Below are positions 1 through 7,503 of a stretch of 51,519 bases of DNA, piece after piece; positions within the stretch are counted from its first letter, which is position 1; each line of letters begins with the position of its first letter. The notes beneath the pieces were generated by a model. It saw nothing but the letters and a program-made list of their open reading frames with translations. It was not told the origin of the DNA and did not search any database. Location: the NCBI GenBank assembly GCA_017513795.1, contig JAFXEJ010000093.1, forward strand, positions 1 to 51,519, in the 5' to 3' direction. A program made the position numbers and the translations under genes. The stretch is from Ruminococcus sp. Lineage in GTDB: Bacteria > Bacillota > Clostridia > Oscillospirales > Ruminococcaceae.

Positions 1-225
1 GATAAGTTCATCCTGATCGGAAATATTATTAGAATATTTTTTTACAATATGTGCAACCAGCCTGAGATTGTGTTCAATCAGTTTGTTTTTTGCTTCCTTG
101 TCACCTTCTGAAAATTTTACAAAGCATTCTTCCTCATCCTTTTTGGAAAGAGGCTTTGGAAAAACAGTATTACTGTCGATATGAAGGGCAAAAAAGAATA
201 TATTTCTGAGAAATTCAAGCAGCAT
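1..225 (-). CDS. sigK: RNA polymerase sporulation sigma factor SigK, N-terminal part (cut by window edge)
   Basis: The first 75 codons of a minus-strand gene run off the left edge. The start ATG at 223-225 is preceded by a GGAGGT ribosome binding site at about 232-237. The protein begins MLLEFLRNIFFF and continues with FPKPLSKKDEEECF, then NKLIEHNLRLVAHIVKKY at about residues 47-64. This is the sigma-70 region 2.1 signature in the form typical of SigK, including the short hydrophobic N-terminal segment that resembles a pro-sequence. SigK directs late mother-cell transcription during sporulation. The upstream sigma-E-like promoter agrees with this role. The truncation comes from the window edge. 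SigE is a paralogue, but the FPKPLS lead-in fits SigK better. Confidence 0.85.
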   Translation of the reverse strand, partial: MLLEFLRNIFFFALHIDSNTVFPKPLSKKDEEECFVKFSEGDKEAKNKLIEHNLRLVAHIVKKYSNNISDQDELI

Positions 226-253
226 AAGGCATACCTCCGAAAAAAGATATACA

Positions 254-283
254 ATCGTATGATACAGAGCTTGAACAATATTC
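254..283 (-). promoter_or_regulatory. Sigma-E-like promoter of sigK
   Basis: On the minus strand the sequence reads GAATATT (277-283), a 15-nt spacer, then CATACGAT (254-261). This matches the Bacillus/Clostridium sigma-E pattern of an ATATT-type -35 and a CATA-type -10. It lies about 29 bases upstream of the sigK start codon. Mother-cell sigma-E control of sigK is the known cascade logic. The match is by eye. Confidence 0.6.
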
Positions 284-328
284 TATATAAGTTCAGAAAA
301 AAATAAATGAAAAAACAATTTTAACATA

Positions 329-357
329 TTGACGTTCAGACAGAAATATTATATAAT
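329..357 (+). promoter_or_regulatory. Sigma-A promoter upstream of rpe-rnfDEA operon
   Basis: TTGACG (329-334), a 17-nt spacer and TATAAT (352-357) form a near-consensus housekeeping promoter. Transcription would start near 364 and give an untranslated leader of about 90 nt before rpe. A short GCGGA/TCCGC inverted pair lies in that leader, but I assign it no function. Confidence 0.75.
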
Positions 358-454
358 ATTAATATGCGGATGTTTTGATTTTTTTGGCAAATGTTCCGCA
401 GACAGTTCTGATTTATTTTTCAGAGCTGTGCAATAACTCGGAAGAAGTGATAAA

Positions 455-1111
455 TTGAGGAATATGGTATCAGCTTCTGTGCTCAGCGCAGATATGCTCA
501 GCCTTAAAGAGGAAATAAAACGAATGGAGAAAAGCGGCATAGAAATGCTGCATTTCGATGTGATGGACGGAGTCTTTGTAAATAATATTACTTACGGACT
601 CCCGATTCTTGAACAGGTAAGAAAAACAACGGATCTTATTCTCGATGTTCATCTTATGATAACCGATCCGCTCAGATATGTCAGACGATTTGCAGAATGC
701 GGCGCTGATTATATTTCCTTTCACATTGAAAGTGAAAGCGATACGGCAGAGACTATCAGGGCAATAAGAGAAGCCGGTGCGAAAACGGCTCTTGCTATAA
801 AGCCGGCAACTCCGGCAGAAACGGTTTTTGAATATCTTGATCAGCTTGATATGGTACTTGTAATGACTGTTGAACCTGGCTTCGGAGGACAGAGCTTTAT
901 CCCTGAAACAGTTGAGAAGGTTCGTATAATCCGTGAAAAAATCAGTTCAATGGGACTTGATATCAGAGTAGAAGTTGACGGCGGAATCAACGATATTACA
1001 TCTGAATGCGTTATTAATGCCGGAGCAGATACCCTTGTGTCGGGAAGCTACCTGTTCAAAGCGGAAAATATGGCTGAAGCAGCCGGAAAGATCAGGCGTG
1101 AAGAAATATGA
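455..1111 (+). CDS. rpe: Ribulose-phosphate 3-epimerase
   Basis: This TIM-barrel epimerase interconverts ribulose 5-phosphate and xylulose 5-phosphate in the pentose phosphate pathway. The 218-residue length is normal. Visible family motifs are ASVLSAD near the N terminus, MLHFDVMDGVFV (metal-site His and Asp), DVHLMI, SFHIES, VEPGFGGQSF and VDGGIN followed by GADTLVSGS, which binds the phosphate. The start is ambiguous. TTG at 455 has a GGAAGAAG-type site 8 nt upstream, while ATG at 464 gives MVSASVLSAD but its GAGG lies only 3 nt away. The last codons overlap the ATGA start of the RnfD-like gene, so the two are translationally coupled. Its placement at the head of an Rnf-like membrane trio is unusual. 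Confidence 0.92.
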   Translation: MRNMVSASVLSADMLSLKEEIKRMEKSGIEMLHFDVMDGVFVNNITYGLPILEQVRKTTDLILDVHLMITDPLRYVRRFAECGADYISFHIESESDTAETIRAIREAGAKTALAIKPATPAETVFEYLDQLDMVLVMTVEPGFGGQSFIPETVEKVRIIREKISSMGLDIRVEVDGGINDITSECVINAGADTLVSGSYLFKAENMAEAAGKIRREEI

Positions 1112-2121
1112 CAAAAACTGCCAGAAAAGAGCGTCATATATGGCTTGACACAATGATAACTCTTGTCGCTCTGGAGCTTATGTCCTATTTTTATTATGGT
1201 ATGCGTGCAGTTGTACTTGGCGGAGTATGCATTTCTGTTTCGTTAATTACAGAAATGATCTGCCTGCGTTTCATGAACAGAAGATTTACTGCTGACGATC
1301 TGACTTGTACTTCTGACGCACTTATAATCGCTCTTATGATGCCGGCTACAATGGACTATGGTATTGCCGGTATAGCATGCATTTTCGCAGTTGTTGCGGC
1401 GAAGAACGTTTTCGGCGGACGCAGAAATATCATCTTTTCTCCGGCAGCGGCAGCATATATTTTTATGCTTACTTCATGGGAGAAAAAGCTTCTGCTTTAT
1501 CCCCAGCCGCATGTACAGACTGGAATTTTTGATGAACCCGAAACACTTGTAAATTCAGCTTCCTATGTGTATAATACGACCGGAAAGATGGAATATACAG
1601 ATTTTGAGCTGCTTATGGGCAATTTCAGCGGACCAGCCGGTTCTGTAAGTATTCTTCTGCTCATTATTTCTGCTGCAATGCTTATATTCCGCAGAGATAT
1701 TTCAGCTGGAGCGTTCACAGGAACAATAATCGGAACAGCGTTTCTCAGCTATATTGTACCGGCTTCTCCAACGGCAGAGATAGGATATACTTTTGCAACA
1801 AATATGGTTCTTTTTGCTGCTGTATATATAATTTCAGACCGCAGAGTTGCTCCGAAAAGGGGATATTTTGCTTTCTTTTACGGATTATTTATAGCTGTGT
1901 TCTCGTATGTCATTGTAATCACAACAGGAAAAGAAAATGCAATAGTAATCGTGTCTGTTCTCTTTACACCGATAGCGCTTGGTATCAAGAATCTTGAAAA
2001 GAAAATTGAACTTGCCGATGCAGAAGTTTCTGAAGAAAAAACTGCCGCAGCCGAAGCTGACAGTATTGCCGCTGAAAATGATTTCTCAGAAGAAAAAACG
2101 GAGGATACAAGTAATGAATAA
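1108..2121 (+). CDS. RnfD/NqrB-like membrane protein lacking a clear flavinylation motif
   Basis: The 337-residue polytopic protein aligns by eye with RnfD, a membrane subunit of the Rnf ferredoxin:NAD+ oxidoreductase. Shared features are the first helix HIWLDTMITLVALELMSYFYYG, TSDALIIALMMPAT (compare the family SDGSAxVTGLLLALxLPP), and FAVVAAKNVFGG followed by IFSPAAAAYIF (family FAIVxxKqlFGG then NPFNPA). In canonical RnfD an SGAT motif carries FMN on a threonine. Here the corresponding stretch near residues 147-160 reads NSASYVYNTTGK, and no SGAT-type motif is visible. The C-terminal 40 residues are an acidic Ala/Glu-rich cytosolic tail. It overlaps rpe by 4 nt and the next gene by 8 nt. 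The family call is strong, but its redox function is doubtful. Confidence 0.8.
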   Translation: MTKTARKERHIWLDTMITLVALELMSYFYYGMRAVVLGGVCISVSLITEMICLRFMNRRFTADDLTCTSDALIIALMMPATMDYGIAGIACIFAVVAAKNVFGGRRNIIFSPAAAAYIFMLTSWEKKLLLYPQPHVQTGIFDEPETLVNSASYVYNTTGKMEYTDFELLMGNFSGPAGSVSILLLIISAAMLIFRRDISAGAFTGTIIGTAFLSYIVPASPTAEIGYTFATNMVLFAAVYIISDRRVAPKRGYFAFFYGLFIAVFSYVIVITTGKENAIVIVSVLFTPIALGIKNLEKKIELADAEVSEEKTAAAEADSIAAENDFSEEKTEDTSNE

Positions 2122-2749
2122 GCGAAGATCTTCAGTTTTTGATGGAATTCTGGGAGATAATATTGTATTATCTTCACTCATGGTAATATCACCCGTAATT
2201 ATCTGCGGAGATACGTTCAGAAATGCTGCTGCGCTGATTTATGCATTCAGTGCAATAACATTTCTTTCGGTGCTGATATCGTCATTTGTACCGAAAAAGC
2301 TTTCGTATACGGTGAAAGTCATTATGTATGCGGTGATTTCATCACTAGTTTATATTCCTGTAAAGTGGGCGGCTCAGGAATTCTTTCCCGGTGCTGTCGA
2401 AAGAATAGGTATCTATTTTCCTTTGCTTGCAGTAAATTCGCTTATTATCTTCCGTTCCGAGGCAGAGCTTTACAAGCTGCCGAAAGGTACAATGATATTA
2501 AAGCTGATATTCTACATTCTCGGATTTGATGCTGTTATGCTTATAACTGGTTTTGTCCGTGAGCTTTTTGCATACGGAACAATAAACGGCAGAATTGTTG
2601 ATATAACTACACCTGTCAGCGGACTTGCACAGCCATTCGGCGGATTCATATTCCTCGGATTATTCTGTGGTCTGTATCGCTGGATCCGTTCAGTTGTTAT
2701 AAGCAAAAAAGATGAGATAAGGAGTGATGCTGATGTTTCTGGTAAATGA
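2114..2749 (+). CDS. RnfE-like membrane protein with both cluster cysteines replaced by serine
   Basis: This is a 211-residue polytopic protein of the RnfE/NqrD family. Helix 1 reads GDNIVLSSLMVISPVI, where RnfE has ENPV..LGTCPTLAV. Later segments match family positions: YFPLLAVNSLIIFRSEAELY (family FIPLIVVNCIILGRAEAFA), VRELFAYGTING (family IREILGNGTIFG) and PFGGFIFLGLF (family PPGAFLxLG). The two cysteines that help bind the RnfA/E iron-sulfur cluster are Ser26 and Ser109 here. A nearby Cys31 is present. I start at ATG 2114, inside the end of rnfD, because an upstream extension would simply read through the other gene. The neighbouring RnfA-like gene overlaps its 3' end. Confidence 0.82.
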   Translation: MNKRRSSVFDGILGDNIVLSSLMVISPVIICGDTFRNAAALIYAFSAITFLSVLISSFVPKKLSYTVKVIMYAVISSLVYIPVKWAAQEFFPGAVERIGIYFPLLAVNSLIIFRSEAELYKLPKGTMILKLIFYILGFDAVMLITGFVRELFAYGTINGRIVDITTPVSGLAQPFGGFIFLGLFCGLYRWIRSVVISKKDEIRSDADVSGK

Positions 2750-3296
2750 TCTGATAACGCTCCTTGCTGCTAATCTTATACTCACTCAGGCACTTGGAAC
2801 AAGTACGATTTTCATTGCCGCCGGCAGCAGAAAAAATCTTGTAGGAACTGCATTTGTGATAACAGTTTTCACATTTATAGGTTCTGTATTCACATTCCTT
2901 GCAGACAAACTGCTTCCGGAAAAATATTCTGATTTCAGATTGCTGATATATGTTGTCAGCATTGGTATATTATATGTAATTCTTCTTTCTGCGCTTTATT
3001 TTATCAGCAGAAATAATTTTGAAAATTCAAGAAAATATATACATTTGTCGGTATTCAACTGTGCTGTTATGGGAACTCTCCTTACGATCAGCGGCAGAGC
3101 TTCTAAAAATTCGGCAATAACGGATTATATCTCGGCTGGGTTTGAAGCCGGAATAGGCTTTATCGTTGCTGCACTGATACTTACAGCCGCATACAGAAAA
3201 CTGAATTCATCCAAAGTACCGGCTGCATTCAGAGGATTTCCGGCGATGATTATTTATCTTGGAATCATATCAATGGCAGTTTATTCGCTTATATAA
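2733..3296 (+). CDS. RnfA-like membrane protein with one of two cluster cysteines lost
   Basis: This is a protein of about 187 residues of the RnfA/NqrE family, partner of RnfE in a pseudo-symmetric membrane pair. The first helix, ITLLAANLILTQALGTSTIF, corresponds to the family AVLVNNFVLxxFLGICPFLG, so the first cluster cysteine is Ser24. The second motif, FNCAVMGTLL (Cys110), is retained (family TNCAVLG). GFEAGIGFIVAALILTAAYR and VPAAFRGFPAMII match family AGIGFTIA...IRE and IPKSFEGFPI. ATG at 2733 lies 8 nt after AAGGAG (2719-2724) and is preferred over GTG 2724. The gene overlaps the RnfE-like gene by 17 nt. RnfB, RnfC and RnfG are not encoded nearby. Confidence 0.82.
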   Translation: MFLVNDLITLLAANLILTQALGTSTIFIAAGSRKNLVGTAFVITVFTFIGSVFTFLADKLLPEKYSDFRLLIYVVSIGILYVILLSALYFISRNNFENSRKYIHLSVFNCAVMGTLLTISGRASKNSAITDYISAGFEAGIGFIVAALILTAAYRKLNSSKVPAAFRGFPAMIIYLGIISMAVYSLI

Positions 3297-3330
3297 AGAA
3301 ACGACGGAAAACTGCAAGTAGGAGACAAAA

Positions 3331-4539
3331 ATGAAATTTAAAAATAAAGGAAGGAAGATATATAAGACCAAAGAAAAAAATTATTACGGAAAAACACCTG
3401 CTGGTAAGGCTTTTTCCGTTGGTCTTACAATACTTCTTCTGGGAGGTCTGGGCTTTATCGGATACAGCGTTGCCGAGCCTCTCGTAAATTACAGTAAGAA
3501 AAAAGGGGATAAGGATGCTGTATCCCCGACATCAGCTGTTTCCACAACAGAGAACACTGAGCTTACAACAACGATTCCGGCTGAAACAGAGCCTGGTATC
3601 ATTCCTCCGCAGGGAGTTGAATTTGAAGCTTACAAAGGAGCAGCTTTAAAAGAAACCGATCTTTTGAATATTGAGGCTCTTGAACTGGCTATCGGCAGAC
3701 TTCCCACAGGACAGGGGATAGAGTATATAGCAGTTCCGCTTAAAATCAGCGGCGGTGCTGTATATTATTCAAGCGAGGTATTTTATGCTGGTCCGGCGAA
3801 GGCTTTTCCTGAGATGCTTACTCTCGAACAGATAATATCGGCTATCGAAAAAGCAGGATATAAACCAGCGGCTATCGTCAGCACATTCAATGATAATCTG
3901 CTGCCGGTAACTGACGGAAGCTGCGGCTACAGGACATATCCAACTGACGAACAGTGGATCGACAACGATGTTGCTGCCGGCGGAAAGCCGTGGGCAACTC
4001 CGTATTCTGACCTTGCTGTAAGCTATAACGCTGATGTTGTAAGCGAAATATCCTCAGCCGGCTTCAAAAAAATAGTATGCAGCGATCTTGTTTTTCCACG
4101 TTTCCGACAGAGTGATCTTGAGATCCTCAATCCAGAACTTTCAACATCTGCAAGATCTATGAAAATGACAGCAGCAGCAAATATGTTCAATGACAGAATC
4201 CTGAAAAACGGTTCATCAATGTTTATTGAAGTTTCAGCGGCAGATATCATTATGGGAAATGATGACATTCTTCAGCCTATGCTTCTTAATGTAAATACCG
4301 TTGTTCTTGATATAAATATTGACGAACTTAGCAGCGGTGTGTATACAGAAGATACAGTCTATGATTTTTCGGGAACTGTTCCTGAAAAAGCGGAAAAAGC
4401 TGTAAATATGGTCGAGGATGAACTGTCTGAATTCAATATAGTTATAAGGCTGTCAGGAAATTCCTGCTCAATGATGGACTTTGTGGAAGCACGGGACTCA
4501 CTTGTAAATAAAGGGTATGACTCCTTTATATTAGGATAA
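3331..4539 (+). CDS. Membrane-anchored putative glycosidase-like (DUF4015-type) extracellular protein
   Basis: The 402-residue protein has a basic cytosolic N terminus (residues 1-25), one membrane helix (about 27-52), a Thr/Ser/Glu-rich linker (about 60-95) and a large extracellular domain. The segment PYSDLAVSYNADVVSEISSAGFKKIV followed by LVFPRF resembles the NPYS...DYN...A...GFDEIQFDYVRFP region of DUF4015 putative glycoside hydrolases. However, the acidic residue of DYVRFP is displaced (SDLVFP). VYYSSE, an FNDNLLP strand-end motif and SFILG at the terminus also fit a TIM barrel. It follows the RnfA-like gene by 34 nt with its own AGGAGA site, so it belongs to that operon. The family link is tentative, and catalysis is doubtful. 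Confidence 0.5.
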   Translation: MKFKNKGRKIYKTKEKNYYGKTPAGKAFSVGLTILLLGGLGFIGYSVAEPLVNYSKKKGDKDAVSPTSAVSTTENTELTTTIPAETEPGIIPPQGVEFEAYKGAALKETDLLNIEALELAIGRLPTGQGIEYIAVPLKISGGAVYYSSEVFYAGPAKAFPEMLTLEQIISAIEKAGYKPAAIVSTFNDNLLPVTDGSCGYRTYPTDEQWIDNDVAAGGKPWATPYSDLAVSYNADVVSEISSAGFKKIVCSDLVFPRFRQSDLEILNPELSTSARSMKMTAAANMFNDRILKNGSSMFIEVSAADIIMGNDDILQPMLLNVNTVVLDINIDELSSGVYTEDTVYDFSGTVPEKAEKAVNMVEDELSEFNIVIRLSGNSCSMMDFVEARDSLVNKGYDSFILG

Positions 4540-4576
4540 TCATTAAATCCGGTATATCCGGAGAATGGAGAAAAAA

Positions 4577-5536
4577 ATGGCAGAGAATTTTAAAGTTTCA
4601 TTACAAAAAGTTATAGACGAATTCAAGCTTGAAGTTATTTACATCCACAAGGATGCAAATGACGTAATGATCGATGAAAACGACGTAAACAGACCTGGAC
4701 TTCAGCTTATGGGATTTTATGAATACTTCAATCCCGAAAGAATCCAGATTATCGGAAAAATGGAGTTTGCGTATCTTTCAACTGTTGATGAGAAAACAAG
4801 ACGTGAACGTCTTCAGCTTCTTTTCGCCCAGAGAATACCGGCTCTTATTATAACACGAGAGCTGCCATATTTCGCAGAAATGCTCGAACTTGCCAAGGAA
4901 TATGACGTTCCTCTCCTCAGAAGCAAGGAAAGTACATCAAACTTCATGTCAGGACTCATTGCTTTCCTCAACCTTACGCTTGCTCCGAGAATTACACGTC
5001 ACGGCGTACTTATCGAAATATACGGTGAAGGTGTATTCATCACAGGAGAATCCGGTGTTGGTAAGAGCGAAACAGCTATTGAGCTTGTAAAGCGTGGTCA
5101 TCGTCTTGTTGCCGATGATGCAGTTGAAATCAGAAAGGTATCAAATATCAGCCTTGTCGGAAGCTCACCTGATAATATCCGTCACTTCCTTGAACTTCGT
5201 GGCATAGGAATTATCAACGCACGACGTCTTTTCGGTATCGGTGCTGTTAAGATGACAGAAAAGCTTGATCTCGTAGTTGAGCTTGAGCAGTGGAATCCTG
5301 AAAAAGTATATGATCGTATGGGTGTTGACACAGAATACGTTTCACTTCTTGGAGTAAAAGTGCCGTCTCTTACAATTCCCGTAAAACCCGGACGTAACCT
5401 TGCTGTTATTCTTGAAGTTGCAGCTATGAACAACAGACAGAAGAAAATGGGCTACAATGCTGCTCAAGAGCTCCTTAACCGTCTTGGTATGGATTCTGAC
5501 GCAAAGGAAGTTGTCCGTGATTACGAAGCATTCTGA
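4577..5536 (+). CDS. hprK: HPr kinase/phosphorylase
   Basis: This bifunctional enzyme phosphorylates and dephosphorylates Ser46 of HPr, the central switch of carbon catabolite repression in Firmicutes. Numbering from the upstream ATG at 4565, the N-terminal domain is residues 1-130, the Walker A loop GESGVGKS is at 161-168, catalytic aspartates lie in RLVADDAVEI (184-185), and the HPrK signature LELRGIGIINARRLFGIGAV covers 210-229. I prefer ATG 4577 because GGAG lies about 6 nt upstream. The ATG at 4565 has its GGAG only 2 nt away. The length of about 319 is normal for the family. Next is murB, as in many clostridia. No other PTS gene lies in the window. Confidence 0.95.
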   Translation: MAENFKVSLQKVIDEFKLEVIYIHKDANDVMIDENDVNRPGLQLMGFYEYFNPERIQIIGKMEFAYLSTVDEKTRRERLQLLFAQRIPALIITRELPYFAEMLELAKEYDVPLLRSKESTSNFMSGLIAFLNLTLAPRITRHGVLIEIYGEGVFITGESGVGKSETAIELVKRGHRLVADDAVEIRKVSNISLVGSSPDNIRHFLELRGIGIINARRLFGIGAVKMTEKLDLVVELEQWNPEKVYDRMGVDTEYVSLLGVKVPSLTIPVKPGRNLAVILEVAAMNNRQKKMGYNAAQELLNRLGMDSDAKEVVRDYEAF

Positions 5537-5553
5537 TGAATGATTCTTACATA

Positions 5554-5596
5554 TGCCGGCTGACAGCACTGCCTGAATGGCATACTGCTGCCGGCA
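5554..5596 (+). other. Imperfect hairpin in the hprK-murB gap
   Basis: The outer arms TGCCGGC (5554-5560) and GCCGGCA (5590-5596) pair perfectly, with weaker AGCA/TGCT pairing inside. No T-run follows, so it is not a standard terminator. It may act in mRNA processing or stability. Confidence 0.35.
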
Positions 5597-5620
5597 ATTC
5601 TTTACCTCAGGGGGAACATA

Positions 5621-6526
5621 ATGATTAATTTAGAAGAACTTACCGGTTTATGCGAAAAGCTTGGATGCCGTATTATACCCGAATGTCCGCTCAGCGAATA
5701 TGTAACATTCCGATTCGGCGGATGCTGCAGAGCTTTGATAAGTATCAATTCAGCACAGTCAGCAGCTGAGCTTATTGGTTATATGAAGGATAATTCCATC
5801 CGGTACGGCATTATCGGCAGAGGAAGCAATATTATCGTTGACGATAATGGCTTTGACGGTGTGATATTGCTTTTCGGCGGTGATTTTGCTTCCATTGAAA
5901 TTACAGGAAATATCATTCGCTGCGATGCCGGAGCACTTCTTGCCTCTGCCTGTGTTCATGCACAGCAGGCTGGACTGAGCGGAATGGAAAATCTTTTCGG
6001 AATTCCCGGTACAGTAGGCGGAGCACTTTACATGAATGCCGGTGCTTACGGCACAGAAATGAACGATATTGTCATTTCTGCGGAGTATCTTGACGAGGAC
6101 GGAAAGATACGGACAATAAGCAGGGAAAATATGGAGCTTTCGTATCGTCACAGTATTTTTTCAGGCAGATCGTGTGTTATTCTTTCTGTTACGATGCAGC
6201 TTGGAAACGGCGATCCGGATGAAATAAAAAATGCTATGAACGAATGTATGGCTAAAAGAAGTGCAAAACAGCCTCTTGAATACCCAAGCGCCGGAAGTAC
6301 CTTCAAGCGTCCGGAAGGAAGCTATGCTTCGCTTCTGATCGACCAGTGCGGACTTAAAGGAATGCGCTGCGGAGGAGCTATGGTCAGTGAAAAGCACAGC
6401 GGATTCGTAATCAATATGGGATATGCGACCTGTGCCGATGTTCTTGAGCTTTGTTCAGAAATCAAGAAAATTGTAAAAGAAAAAACAGGCTATACACTTG
6501 AACTTGAACCAGTTATTCTCAGATAA
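5621..6526 (+). CDS. murB: UDP-N-acetylenolpyruvoylglucosamine reductase
   Basis: This FAD/NADPH enzyme makes UDP-N-acetylmuramate in the cytosolic part of peptidoglycan synthesis. At 301 residues it is of the shorter Bacillus type. Visible motifs are TFRFGG, GRGSNIIVDD (FAD-binding), GMENLFGIPGTVGGALYMNAGAYG, SYRHSIF, the catalytic serine region YPSAGSTFKRPEG, LIDQCGLKG and the C-terminal catalytic glutamate region in LELEPVI. The ATG is preceded by AGGGGG. It sits 24 nt upstream of rapZ, placing wall precursor synthesis next to the RapZ/WhiA signalling block. Confidence 0.95.
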   Translation: MINLEELTGLCEKLGCRIIPECPLSEYVTFRFGGCCRALISINSAQSAAELIGYMKDNSIRYGIIGRGSNIIVDDNGFDGVILLFGGDFASIEITGNIIRCDAGALLASACVHAQQAGLSGMENLFGIPGTVGGALYMNAGAYGTEMNDIVISAEYLDEDGKIRTISRENMELSYRHSIFSGRSCVILSVTMQLGNGDPDEIKNAMNECMAKRSAKQPLEYPSAGSTFKRPEGSYASLLIDQCGLKGMRCGGAMVSEKHSGFVINMGYATCADVLELCSEIKKIVKEKTGYTLELEPVILR

Positions 6527-6549
6527 ATCATTACGAAACGGAGGCAGCT

Positions 6550-7422
6550 ATGCAGCTATTGATAGTTACAGGAATGTCCGGCGCCGGCAAATCAAGCGTT
6601 ATGGACGTTATGGAGGATATCGGCTACTATTGCATTGATAATATTCCTCCGAAGCTTATTCCAAGATTTGTTGATCTTTGCCGACAGTCAGAAAGTGCAA
6701 TAACGAAGGTCGCTGTTGCAGTAGATATAAGGACCGGCGATATGTTTGCGGAGATTTTCCACTCATGGCAGAAATTGAAAACAGATTCCGATGTAGATGT
6801 AAAGGTTCTTTTCATTGATGCAAATCAGCGTGTTCTCATCAATCGTTACAAGGAAACACGCCGTAAGCATCCTTTGCAGGAAAAGTTCAACGGAAATATA
6901 AGCGTTGCTATTGAATACGAATATAATCAGCTTTCTCAGTTAAGAGAAATTGCCGACTTTTACATAGACACAACAGAATTTGCATCCGCCCAGCTTAAAG
7001 AGCATATCAAGTCAATGTTTCTTGAAAGAACCTCAGATTCAATGCTGATTCAGATCATGTCATTCGGTTTCAAATACGGAATTCCTTCAGATTGCGATCT
7101 TGTATTTGATGTAAGATGTCTGCCGAATCCCTATTATGTGGATGATCTTCGTCCACGCACAGGCTGTGAACAGTGTGTAAGAGATTATGTTATGGGATTT
7201 CCGCAGTCTCAGGAGCTTTTCTCCAAGCTTTCTGATCTTATCGACTATCTTATACCGCTTTATATTCATGAGGGAAAGAGTCAGCTTGTTATAGGTTTTG
7301 GATGCACCGGCGGAAAACACCGTTCAATAACATTTGCTGAACTTATGAGTAAACATCTGGGCGAAAAGGATTACAGAGTCCAGAAATATCACCGTGATAT
7401 TGCAAAAGACAGAAAATACTGA
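6550..7422 (+). CDS. rapZ: RapZ/YvcJ-family nucleotide-binding protein
   Basis: The 290-residue P-loop protein has Walker A GMSGAGKS at residues 8-15, then DIGYYCIDNIPPKLIP. The C-terminal domain shows SFGFKYGIPSDCDLVFDVRCLPNPYY and IGFGCTGGKHRSITFAE, which are diagnostic for the family. In E. coli RapZ is an RNA-binding adaptor controlling GlmS. Firmicute YvcJ hydrolyses nucleotides and affects competence and division-related processes. The usual clostridial order is rapZ-yvcK-whiA. Here yvcK is absent and a hairpin element takes its place. Confidence 0.93.
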   Translation: MQLLIVTGMSGAGKSSVMDVMEDIGYYCIDNIPPKLIPRFVDLCRQSESAITKVAVAVDIRTGDMFAEIFHSWQKLKTDSDVDVKVLFIDANQRVLINRYKETRRKHPLQEKFNGNISVAIEYEYNQLSQLREIADFYIDTTEFASAQLKEHIKSMFLERTSDSMLIQIMSFGFKYGIPSDCDLVFDVRCLPNPYYVDDLRPRTGCEQCVRDYVMGFPQSQELFSKLSDLIDYLIPLYIHEGKSQLVIGFGCTGGKHRSITFAELMSKHLGEKDYRVQKYHRDIAKDRKY

Positions 7423-7428
7423 GCTTTT

Positions 7429-7488
7429 AGGCAACACCGCATAAGATCCGCCTGACGGCTTTTCGCAGTGTTGCCTTAATATTTTTGA
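7429..7488 (+). repeat. Inverted-repeat element/terminator-like hairpin between rapZ and whiA
   Basis: AGGCAACAC (7429-7437) pairs with GTGTTGCCT (7468-7476), and GC/GC pairs extend the stem inward past a C-A mismatch. A T-rich tract follows at 7484-7488. It resembles small dispersed palindromic elements of gut Clostridia, but I find only one copy in this window. It may terminate or attenuate transcription between rapZ and whiA. Confidence 0.5.
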
Positions 7489-7503
7489 CAGGAGTGAAAA
7501 ACT

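Noticed and set aside
1979-2113. Upstream in-frame extension of the RnfE-like gene
   Set aside because: It lies inside the C-terminal coding region of the RnfD-like gene; ATG 2114 begins the family N terminus.
5554-5596. Rho-independent terminator between hprK and murB
   Set aside because: The hairpin lacks a T-run and contains internal mismatches, so it is listed only as an unassigned hairpin.
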